This document shows, one piece after another, positions 1-6,397 of a stretch of 13,050 nucleotides of DNA (its first letter is position 1; each line of letters opens with the position of its first letter). A program made the translations under genes and the position numbers. The notes under the pieces are model-generated. The model was not told the DNA's origin. It ran no database searches and worked only from the letters and a program-made list of their open reading frames with translations. Origin of the DNA: Synergistaceae bacterium UBA4088 (lineage in GTDB: Bacteria; Synergistota; Synergistia; Synergistales; Thermovirgaceae); assembly GCA_002382605.1 (NCBI GenBank), contig DFYG01000050.1, forward strand, positions 1 to 13,050, given 5' to 3'.

Positions 1-1111
1 TTGAAAGCGCTGTCGCGCCTGTCTGAAGGGCCTCATGCGCTTTTTTTTTCGTTGTTGCCAGTGCGAAATCCCTGGAATGCCACGGAAGTTTTTCTCCTGA
101 AATATCCAGCATGGCATGAAGCGTCGGGCAGACCTGACTGACGTTTCCGATATCCGCCGAGCCATGGATCCTTGGCATTTCGTCGACTGCCACATTAAGA
201 CTTTGAAAAATATCCTTCATGTGTCTTTCCGCCGCTTCATTCCTGAGGTATTCATCAATATCTGCGCCAATGGGCGCCCAGGTTGGTTCCAGCCTGTTCA
301 ACGCACCAATTTCTTCGGCTTCTTGTTTTGCCTTTTCGAGAAATTCCCTAAGAAAAGACCTTCGGGCAGAGAAGAATGCAAAACATTCTTTCGCAAGACA
401 GGATCTTCCGGGAGAGACATTATCTGAAAGAACACCGGGGGAACTGACAACGGCAGGGGGCCATCCTTTGTCTTTACTGGAAAGCAGTATTTTCCGAAAA
501 GCTTCAAGCGCCTCAGCGGGTGATGTGTTACTTTTTGGGGAGAAGGTCTGATCCGATTCGGGGTACTGAAATCCAATTTCACGGGCGCTGTATGCCGTAG
601 AGCGGAAGGAGGTCGTGCTGAAACCGGGTGAGGGGTGGATCATCAGAACCATGTCCGTATCACTGAATACGCCTCGATCTGCCATTAGTACCTTGGCGTC
701 CCCTTCCTCTTCGCAAGGCGTACCCAGAACTCGTATTTCGACGTTTTCGAACTTTCCCCAAAGTGCCAGCGCTGAGGCCGCAAGGGAACTGATGACGCCT
801 CCGAGATTATGGCCGCAACCATGCCCGATAACCGGAAGAGCATCATATTCGGCGATCAGTGTCACTACAGGTCTTCCGGTGCCTCTTCTCCAACGACCAA
901 GGAAGGCAGTCTCGAAGCCGCAAATGCCTTTTTCCGTTTTAAAGCCGTGTTGCCTGAGGAGATCGATATGCATTGAACTGGCCCTGTATTCCATGCACGA
1001 CGTCTCAGGATATGCGGCGAGAGTATCGCTTAGTTCGCTGGCAGCAGGGGCAAGGTCGCGGATAATAGACTGCAGTTCTTCGGGGATCCTTGCGGTAGAA
1101 AACGAAGTCAT
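1..1111 (-). CDS. M20-family metallo-amidohydrolase (AbgB/PM20D2-like), C-terminus cut by window edge
   Basis: A minus-strand frame is open from an ATG at 1111 to the window edge (370 codons). A GGAAGGG ribosome binding site lies 11 nt upstream of the ATG. It carries the M20D zinc-peptidase signature: EYDALPVIGHGCGHN at residues 88-102 (C99 and H101 as likely metal ligands), GTPCEEEG at 130-137 (E134/E135), an IHP motif with H159, DIGNVSQVCPTLH in the C-terminal half, and H345 in PWHSRDFA followed by a KKAHEAL helix. Members hydrolyse amide bonds of acylated amino acids, small peptides or p-aminobenzoyl-glutamate in the cytoplasm; the substrate here cannot be told. Relative to the family, the small lid domain has D187 where a conserved histidine (GKAAHA) is expected. 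The family is usually about 390-430 residues, so perhaps 20-60 are missing. The gene lies 40 nt beyond a terminator-like hairpin. Confidence 0.9.
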   Translation of the reverse strand, partial: MTSFSTARIPEELQSIIRDLAPAASELSDTLAAYPETSCMEYRASSMHIDLLRQHGFKTEKGICGFETAFLGRWRRGTGRPVVTLIAEYDALPVIGHGCGHNLGGVISSLAASALALWGKFENVEIRVLGTPCEEEGDAKVLMADRGVFSDTDMVLMIHPSPGFSTTSFRSTAYSAREIGFQYPESDQTFSPKSNTSPAEALEAFRKILLSSKDKGWPPAVVSSPGVLSDNVSPGRSCLAKECFAFFSARRSFLREFLEKAKQEAEEIGALNRLEPTWAPIGADIDEYLRNEAAERHMKDIFQSLNVAVDEMPRIHGSADIGNVSQVCPTLHAMLDISGEKLPWHSRDFALATTKKKAHEALQTGATALS

Positions 1112-1150
1112 CAGATGCTTTTCCCTTCCGGGGTCAAGGAGTTCACCGAT

Positions 1151-1185
1151 GAAAAAAACAGAGGGTTCTCCTAAGGAGAACCCTC
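1151..1185 (-). terminator. Intrinsic terminator after the zinc-ribbon gene
   Basis: Read on the minus strand, a perfect 11-bp stem (arms 1175-1185 and 1161-1171) with a 3-nt loop is followed by TGTTTTTTTC (1160-1151). It begins 23 nt after the stop of the 61-aa gene ending at 1208, which it should terminate. Only 39 nt separate the T-run from the M20 start codon, so it may also work as an attenuator for that gene. Confidence 0.85.
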
Positions 1186-1207
1186 GGAGTCGACCAGATA
1201 CGCTTAA

Positions 1208-1393
1208 CTAGAGTTTTTCCGGTTCGCAAAGGTTTTCAGCGCTCTTTGCCGCCCGGCCGCACTTCCGGCAAATAAAATTCGGGCTCTGAACCAGGTCCTT
1301 GAAATGCGCAAGGTCGGCTTGCAGGATGCCAAGATTGTGGAGATAGCAGAGATGGTTCTCGTGCCCGGCATGTGGAAAAGTGAACTTAGGCAT
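1208..1393 (-). CDS. Small zinc-ribbon-like hypothetical protein, 61 aa
   Basis: The ATG at 1393 follows an excellent GAGGAGGAATT ribosome binding site. The protein begins MPKFTFPHAGHENHLCYLHN and has a C-x2-C knuckle (FICRKCGRAA) in its second half, one cysteine before it (LCYLH) and one after (NLCEPEKL, at the C-terminus). Several histidines lie near the N-terminus. This pattern suggests a small structural zinc site, but the second half-site is not a standard C-x2-C. The ending CEPEKL looks like that of small cysteine-knuckle proteins of unknown role. It forms its own transcription unit, with a near-consensus promoter and a terminator. The function is not known. That it is a real gene is well supported by the ribosome binding site, the promoter and the terminator. 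Confidence 0.75.
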   Translation of the reverse strand: MPKFTFPHAGHENHLCYLHNLGILQADLAHFKDLVQSPNFICRKCGRAAKSAENLCEPEKL

Positions 1394-1423
1394 ACAGAAT
1401 TCCTCCTCTTCGGGTTATGGGTC

Positions 1424-1440
1424 TTAAGGCAAAACCTTAA
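1424..1440 (-). promoter_or_regulatory. Palindrome at the predicted transcription start of the zinc-ribbon gene
   Basis: TTAAGG-N5-CCTTAA is a perfect 6-bp inverted repeat that begins 6 nt downstream of the -10 box. It therefore covers the expected start point, about 30 nt before the start codon. It could be an operator, or a small hairpin at the 5' end of the transcript. The position is seen directly; the role is inferred. Confidence 0.4.
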
Positions 1441-1445
1441 CTATT

Positions 1446-1473
1446 ATTATATCATTGGGGCTTATTAATACAA
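1446..1473 (-). promoter_or_regulatory. Sigma-70-type promoter for the zinc-ribbon gene
   Basis: On the minus strand a TTGTAT box (1473-1468; 4 of 6 to TTGACA) is separated by 16 nt from a perfect TATAAT (1451-1446). It lies in the most AT-rich patch of the intergenic region and points at the start codon at 1393. This leaves a leader of about 45 nt. Confidence 0.65.
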
Positions 1474-1600
1474 AACAAAAAAACCATTGCCTGATCTTTG
1501 TTCAACTGCTACTTCTCCTTCAGAACGCGATCCTTTGGAGGATCGGATGGGTACCGTGCGGTGCAAGGTTCGTTCATCTCAAAACTACCGCTCTTGCTTC

Positions 1601-2935
1601 TTACCTCTTTTCTTCTTCGGGTGAATTCTCTCGCCCGGCATTTTTTTCGATGTTTTCCCTGAGGCGTTTGCGATATTCTCCTCCCGCTTCCCTTTTCCGG
1701 TGATACATGCGCTGGTCGGCGCTGGCGAGCATCTCTGCGATAGTCGATTCCCTGCTTTCGCGCCAGGCCCACCCTACGGAAAGAGAAAGCGGGATAGAGC
1801 ACGGGGAATTTTCGTTTTCCAGAGTCAGTTCCTCCTGGAGCCGCTCAAGGATCTTCTTTAATCCTTCAAGGTCACACTGGGGAAGAAGCATGGCAAATTC
1901 ATCGCCGCCGATTCGGGCAATTACATCCGATTCCCTGAAAACCTTTTTAAGCACTTTCCCCGTGCGGCCCAGAAGTTCGTCCCCAGCGCTGTGGCCGGCA
2001 TAGTCGTTTGCTATCTTGAGTCCGTCCACATCGAGCGATACAAGTCCCAATGGGTCGAAGCGCCCCGATTCAAGGCGGGTTATCTCTTCTTCGAACAGCG
2101 CCCTGTTGCTCAGCCCCGTAAGCGCGTCGCAAAAACTCATGACCCTGAGGCGATCCTCCAGGTCTTTTCTTCCGGTGATATCTTCTACCGAGAGAAGCAC
2201 CCTTTCATACCTCCCGCTCTCCCTCACGATCGTCCACCTGACGCTTACGTAAAGTCTGCGCCCGTCAAGTGTGTAATTTATGCCTTCACCCTCGAAACTT
2301 TCCTCGCCGTTGGCAATGGCAATGATCTCTTCTTTCATGAGCTGTGACCCATCCTTCTGGTAGATCAGAGGCAGGTTCTCCAGAAGCTCCTCCTTGCTTC
2401 CGGCACCCAGTATCTCCAGGGTCTTCTGATTGATGTCCATAACGCGCCGAAGACGGGAGAACTCCAAAACTGCCTCGGGGAATTTATCGAAGAAGGCATC
2501 TATGCTATCGACGCCTTCTTCACGCAGTTCGGCGAGACGTTCCCGGATAACGGAAAAATCCTCTTCCCAAAGGGATATGGGCGATCTTTCAAAGATGGTG
2601 CGGTAGCGGATCTCGGACAGGCTTAACAGATCCTGTGCTTCATTTACCGAATCCAGCAAGCTGTTTATGTGAAGGCTCACATCTGTGATCTCGTCGGAGC
2701 CTTCTACCTGAAGCCTTTCGTCGAGCTGCGGTGACGCGGAGATATTCTTCAGGCTTGTCGCCATTCTGATGAGCCGATCGAGGACCAGACGCTGGAGCAG
2801 GAAGAACGTAGCGGACAGGAGGAGCAGGAAAGCAAAGATCATACCCGAAAATCCGAGAATGATTATATTGCGGCGTCTGGTCAGCAGATCCTCTGGAAAC
2901 GGGAGGGAAAGTACTAGAGACTGTTGCCCGTTCAT
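1601..2935 (-). CDS. HAMP-PAS-GGDEF fragment, 444 codons, of the broken cyclase
   Basis: This piece keeps the complete output half. A TM helix spans about residues 22-48, HAMP about 49-101, PAS about 107-255 and GGDEF about 262-425. The active-site motif GGDEF is intact at 343-347. The substrate-binding segment is DVDGLKIANDYAGHSAGD (302-319). An RESD inhibitory I-site lies at 334-337. Catalysis is therefore possible if the fragment is translated. The ATG at 2935 has no visible ribosome binding site but overlaps the upstream TGA as ATGA, so reinitiation is conceivable. However, the upstream frame is itself cut by an amber codon 350 nt earlier. Whether it is expressed is unknown. The missing CHASE4 domain would leave it without its external sensor. 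Confidence 0.6.
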   Translation of the reverse strand: MNGQQSLVLSLPFPEDLLTRRRNIIILGFSGMIFAFLLLLSATFFLLQRLVLDRLIRMATSLKNISASPQLDERLQVEGSDEITDVSLHINSLLDSVNEAQDLLSLSEIRYRTIFERSPISLWEEDFSVIRERLAELREEGVDSIDAFFDKFPEAVLEFSRLRRVMDINQKTLEILGAGSKEELLENLPLIYQKDGSQLMKEEIIAIANGEESFEGEGINYTLDGRRLYVSVRWTIVRESGRYERVLLSVEDITGRKDLEDRLRVMSFCDALTGLSNRALFEEEITRLESGRFDPLGLVSLDVDGLKIANDYAGHSAGDELLGRTGKVLKKVFRESDVIARIGGDEFAMLLPQCDLEGLKKILERLQEELTLENENSPCSIPLSLSVGWAWRESRESTIAEMLASADQRMYHRKREAGGEYRKRLRENIEKNAGRENSPEEEKR

Positions 2936-3282
2936 ATCGTAAAGAAGCGCATACCCCCGGGGGATCGACCAGCGTCCCTTATTTCGAATGGCTCATCCGG
3001 GGTAAGGTTTTCCATGAAACCGCCAGGGAGGGCCTTTTCCAGGTCGGCCAAAGGCAGCATATCCATCTCGATGCCTGAGAGCCGTTCGATCTCGTTTCCC
3101 ACTTCCGGTGTAAAACGCTGCACCATGACGGTGGTCCCTCTTGAGGGACCTTCCCCATCTGTTGTGAGGATCGGACTCATGGCTATCATGACCGGACCCG
3201 AAGGGAGATCCAGCAGACCGGATTTCAGACCTTCCTTCAGATCCCCCTGGAGGAACTCCCCTTTTGCAGCAAGGCCTTCCAG

Positions 3283-3669
3283 CTAATCCAGGAAAGGGGC
3301 CCGGTCCGTTTCCTCGCCCAGCATCTGGCTGTGGAAAAGCTCTCCGTCTTCGCGGAAAAAGAGCACTGCGTCGAATCCGAGGGAATCGTCAGGCAGATCC
3401 TCGTCAAAATAGGCTTGGGCCGATTCTTTGTCCTGTCGCATCAATTCGTAGGTTGCATCCCAGTTAGACACGTCAATGGTGTAGCTCAAAAGCCACTGGA
3501 TCCGGGAATTGACAAGCGCCCTTGTACGATCCAGCGAATCATGGATGAACTCGCGTTCCAGAGTCCGTGTCTCCATCTCGATGAATCGATTTGAAACAAC
3601 GATCAATATCAGGAAAGACAGGATAAAAAGGGCGATCAATGTCCAGCACACCTTTGCGCGGATCCTCAA
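3283..3669 (-). CDS. N-terminal fragment of the broken cyclase: TM helix and partial CHASE4
   Basis: From the TTG at 3669 the product is MRIRAKVCWTL followed by a long hydrophobic helix (LIALFILSFLILIVV). A periplasmic stretch with YTIDVSNWDATYELM follows, which matches the CHASE4 signature region (D...WD..Y). It stops at a TAG where the reading frame otherwise goes straight on with LEGLAAKGEF. One C-to-T change from CAG (Gln) would explain the stop. A longer reading from a TTG at 3738 or an ATG at 3711 is possible. Alone it would be a short membrane-anchored stub of 128 residues with no output domain. Confidence 0.55.
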   Translation of the reverse strand: MRIRAKVCWTLIALFILSFLILIVVSNRFIEMETRTLEREFIHDSLDRTRALVNSRIQWLLSYTIDVSNWDATYELMRQDKESAQAYFDEDLPDDSLGFDAVLFFREDGELFHSQMLGEETDRAPFLD

Positions 3670-3873
3670 AAAATCCCCTCCGAAATGAACCGGGTTGCAA
3701 CTGTGTTTCATTTTACCGCTTCCAACTGCTAACGCCAAAAATGTGGAAGCCTTCCCCTATAGGGCTCTCCAACCGGTTCTTTGCCGGTCCGTTGAAGAAA
3801 AGTCAGGATAAGGACAGGCCGGGACAGGAAGCAGATTGCCCTGTCGCTGACCGATGAAATTTTTTTCAATATG

Positions 3874-4812
3874 TCAGCTGGCAGAAGCGAGAAGGTAACC
3901 CGTAACAATGGATGCGGCCCAGAGAAAAGCGCCGAAAAACATTCCCTGGGCACCTGCTTTTTTAACTACATCCGCGCTAAGGCCGAAACCCACCATGTAG
4001 AGCGCTGCAGCCATGAATACTTTCCCCGTGTAAGCAAGCGTCTTGAAGAGAGCGGTAAAGGGCAGCACCGATGAAAGGACGGACGCGACAAGGAAAAGGA
4101 CTATGAAAAGTGGAACAGAGAGTTTACCTTTTTCTCCCTGCTGAAGAGAGACCAGAAATACTATCGGCGTTATCCAGAGCGTCCTGGTAAGTTTCATAAT
4201 AGTTGCCGTCTGGAGGGACACATCTCCAATGATCGCTGCCGCACCCACTACAGAACTCGTGTCGTGAATGCTCAGAGCGCACCATACCCCGAACTGTTCC
4301 GGTGTGAGAGGGAACACCCTGGCAAGCAAAGGAAAGGCGAAAAGGGCCACGGTGTTAAGCAGGAATACCACGCCCATGGATACGCCTATCTGGTCATCAC
4401 GGGCCTTCATCACGGAGGCCACCGCTGCGATGGCGCTTCCGCCGCAAATGGACGTGCCTGCAGTGACAAGTTTCAAGGTCGCCTGTTCCAGGCGGAAGAA
4501 GCGCATCAGGAAGCAGCCCAGGGAGATTATTACAACAAGGCTGACCGCGGTCTGCCAGAGCCCCTGCCCTCCCACCGTAATGACCTGCCGGATGTTCAGA
4601 CCGAATCCGAAGAGTACCACAGCCGTATTCAGTGCAAATTTACGCATTTTCCCAAGACCCTCCGGAGAGGACGACGGGACAGTGTTGCTGACTGCCGCAC
4701 CAAGGAGGAGAGCTATGCCTACTGCCCATGTCCTGGTGAAAGGTGTAAGGGCCAGAATCACCACGACAGCTAAAAAAACGAAAAATAAGGGTTTATCCCA
4801 CTTCATTCCCAA
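3874..4812 (-). CDS. yeiH: YeiH/UPF0324 family putative sulfate exporter, inner membrane
   Basis: The 312-aa protein is almost wholly hydrophobic, with about nine to ten membrane segments. It has the two signature regions of the UPF0324 (YeiH) family: TAGTSICGGSAIAA in the middle and WCALSIHDTSSVVGAA further on. The family is annotated as putative sulfate exporters, but substrate evidence is thin across the family. The start is taken as TTG at 4812, because AGGAGG sits 9 nt upstream; the in-frame ATG at 4806 would leave a 15-nt spacing. The length is slightly below the usual 330-350 aa. It lies 204 nt upstream of the broken cyclase, with no clear shared function. The family call is firm. The gene symbol only denotes the family. 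Confidence 0.9.
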   Translation of the reverse strand: MGMKWDKPLFFVFLAVVVILALTPFTRTWAVGIALLLGAAVSNTVPSSSPEGLGKMRKFALNTAVVLFGFGLNIRQVITVGGQGLWQTAVSLVVIISLGCFLMRFFRLEQATLKLVTAGTSICGGSAIAAVASVMKARDDQIGVSMGVVFLLNTVALFAFPLLARVFPLTPEQFGVWCALSIHDTSSVVGAAAIIGDVSLQTATIMKLTRTLWITPIVFLVSLQQGEKGKLSVPLFIVLFLVASVLSSVLPFTALFKTLAYTGKVFMAAALYMVGFGLSADVVKKAGAQGMFFGAFLWAASIVTGYLLASAS

Positions 4813-5008
4813 GGCTCAGAGCCTCCTGTCCCGGCAGGTCGGTTATCATATTTCCACCAGGATCATTTACGCCATTCGGGCAACAGGCCATGTAGGTCGC
4901 ACCTATGAGAGGCCCGGCAAAGACCAGGGGCTCTGGCGGGGGAGGTTCTCGTAAACTTCGAAGAAGGCCTCCCAGAAGCGGCCAGAAGCGGGGGCCGGGC
5001 TCGTCCAT
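4793..5008 (-). CDS. Possible 71-codon ORF overlapping the yeiH start (doubtful)
   Basis: An ATG at 5008 follows AAGGAGG, though at a long spacing of about 13 nt. It opens a 71-codon frame (MDEPGPRFWPLLGGLL...) with a PPPPEP run and an ACCPNG motif. The frame ends in a TGA that overlaps the first codons of yeiH by 20 nt, an arrangement that allows translational coupling. It fills most of the 227-nt gap between two minus-strand genes. The composition (many Pro, Gly, Arg) is also what chance reading of GC-rich DNA gives, and no family is recognised. It may equally be an untranslated leader. Confidence 0.2.
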   Translation of the reverse strand: MDEPGPRFWPLLGGLLRSLREPPPPEPLVFAGPLIGATYMACCPNGVNDPGGNMITDLPGQEALSLGNEVG

Positions 5009-5039
5009 GAATATTCCTGTTCCTCCTTCTCTCCTAGGT

Positions 5040-6275
5040 TCAGACCCGAAACTTGATGAACCTGTCGAACAGGCCCTTTTTTCGAAACGACACGGGCCGG
5101 GTGATCCAGTTTTTTTGCTCTCTCGATACTTCAACAAGGGAAAAAACCTCCAGATGCATCAGGACCCTTATATCCAGAACCCTTCCCAGATCATCGGTGG
5201 AACCTTTGTCCGCTTCGACATCCTTTACCGCATTCGGGTGCATGAGGGACTTGGCGGGTTCTCCTTTAAGAGACCCTTCACCCGTAACGCCCAGCCTGTA
5301 AAGAGTGTATGGGAAGGTCTCCTGTATCGAATCAAGATCGCTCAAGCCGTCGCAATACGCAAGGTTGAATTTTCTGAAGTAATTTTCGAAAAGGTTCCGG
5401 TACAATATTCCATCCTTCCCGCTTTCCAGAAGGGCCGCGCCATTGGCCGTGATGCTGAAGCGCCCGTTCCTGATTTTCAGTAGGCCCGCAGCCTCGCAGG
5501 CTGCCCTTGTTATACTGGCTACCATGACATCATTTTCATTCATGACTGTGGGCTCCATATCAGGGCCGAACAGATCGTATTCCTTATATATGGCCCTCTC
5601 AAAGATCTTTTTTACAGTTTCTCTTTTCAGATTCCCTGTTGCAGTCGAGCCGACACCTCCAGAATTTGCCACAATCCCCATCAGCAACTTGCAGTTGTGC
5701 AGCATGGGTGCTTTTTCAAGGTCTTCTGGGAGAAGGTTGTCTCCAAGAATTATTGACCTCGGTTCCTTCCACCATCCTGAATCCAGAAGCCCGCTCATCT
5801 GGATCGGAGAGAGCCCGAAGAACTCATCCATGGGCTTCTCGTTGTAGGCTTTTGTAATACCGGCAAGGACCTCGTTTGCCTCCGCCAGGTTCCTGAGGTC
5901 TTTTCCCTCAAGGGCTTCCCTTATTTGCTTCATGAAATCCGCGTAGTCAGAACCCGGACCCCGAAATGACCCGTCGGAGGATATGACGTCATGCCGTGAG
6001 GAAGCCCGGTGAACGCTCGCCCTGTCCAGAATCCCGGCCAGGGTATCCCTTTCCCTGCCAGGCGCCAGAAAATTGATATCCCTCAGGAGAGAATCGACCA
6101 GAAGGGCCAATTCCTGACGGCTCATTATCAGGACCCAGTCATCACCTTGTCTCTTGGCTCCTCTGATGACATGACCAAGTGACCCTCTTGCCAGCGGGGA
6201 GAAAACGGCCAGCACCTTCTTTTCCCATTCGGTTAGCAACAATCTTGCTCCTTCTCTGTTGCCTTGCATTTTCAT
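5040..6275 (-). CDS. Uncharacterised 411-aa protein with probable winged-helix segment
   Basis: The ATG at 6275 follows GAGGTG at 6 nt. The protein has no signal peptide or membrane segment and is probably cytoplasmic. Visible modules: a helical N-terminus with WVLIMSRQELALLVDSLL at about 47-64; DEFFGLSPIQMSGLLDSG at 150-167, a pattern (FGLSP.QM..LL) I have seen in uncharacterised proteins that also carry SEC-C or pRiA4b ORF-3 modules; a segment at 185-225 with STATGNLKRETVKKI; and AGLLKIRNGRFSITANGAALLE at 263-284, which has the wing pattern of a winged helix (hydrophobic helix, turn, GRFS, then T..G..LL). The C-terminus (about 330-411) has no recognised domain. It may bind nucleic acid, but this is inferred from the wing pattern alone. 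It lies 122 nt downstream of the AAA/DUF4143 gene with no clear terminator between them, so the two could be co-transcribed. Confidence 0.8.
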   Translation of the reverse strand: MKMQGNREGARLLLTEWEKKVLAVFSPLARGSLGHVIRGAKRQGDDWVLIMSRQELALLVDSLLRDINFLAPGRERDTLAGILDRASVHRASSRHDVISSDGSFRGPGSDYADFMKQIREALEGKDLRNLAEANEVLAGITKAYNEKPMDEFFGLSPIQMSGLLDSGWWKEPRSIILGDNLLPEDLEKAPMLHNCKLLMGIVANSGGVGSTATGNLKRETVKKIFERAIYKEYDLFGPDMEPTVMNENDVMVASITRAACEAAGLLKIRNGRFSITANGAALLESGKDGILYRNLFENYFRKFNLAYCDGLSDLDSIQETFPYTLYRLGVTGEGSLKGEPAKSLMHPNAVKDVEADKGSTDDLGRVLDIRVLMHLEVFSLVEVSREQKNWITRPVSFRKKGLFDRFIKFRV

Positions 6276-6397
6276 TTTTCACCTCACGATAGTTGTCGGT
6301 TTTTCGTTGCGCTCCTGCCCTTTCGCTACACCCGGACATTGACGGCCAACGGGATTTTTTATCTTCCAACCCCGGATCACGAATGTTTGCGGGTCGA

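Larger units (their letters stand above)
1601..3669 (-). pseudogene. Broken CHASE4-HAMP-PAS-GGDEF diguanylate cyclase (amber stop plus frameshift)
   Basis: Three consecutive minus-strand pieces rebuild one membrane sensor diguanylate cyclase. The first carries a TM helix and the start of a CHASE4 domain, and ends in TAG at 3285-3283. The same frame then continues without a gap for another 116 codons (rest of CHASE4) to a TGA at 2934-2932. The remainder (second TM, HAMP, PAS, GGDEF) is in the -1 relative frame. Adding one base in the C5G5 run at 2954-2963 would join them, giving ...SPGGYALLYDMNGQQSLVLSL, which has the usual end of a CHASE4 domain (YALL.D..G...L.L). The chosen start is the TTG at 3669, 7 nt after GGAGGGG; an ATG at 3711 is an alternative. 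Intact, the protein would be about 690 aa and would make cyclic di-GMP in response to an extracytoplasmic signal. Two independent lesions favour a true pseudogene over one sequencing error, but sequence errors cannot be ruled out from the window alone. Confidence 0.8.

Noticed and set aside
615..1211. 198-codon plus-strand ORF
   Set aside because: Mirror frame of the M20 amidohydrolase, whose metal-site motifs on the minus strand are unmistakable.
1528..1545. Hairpin CGATCCT-TTGG-AGGATCG after the GGDEF frame as a terminator
   Set aside because: A short 7-bp stem with no T-run following on the minus strand; not enough for an intrinsic terminator call.
3853..3868. AT-only hairpin (TGAAA...TTTCA) just past the yeiH stop as a terminator
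   Set aside because: It has no GC stem; probably a plain A/T run.
4268..4954. 228-codon plus-strand ORF (and a 169-codon ORF in a neighbouring frame)
   Set aside because: Antisense to yeiH, rich in Arg/Thr/Pro with no domain; yeiH itself has clear family motifs and membrane segments on the other strand.
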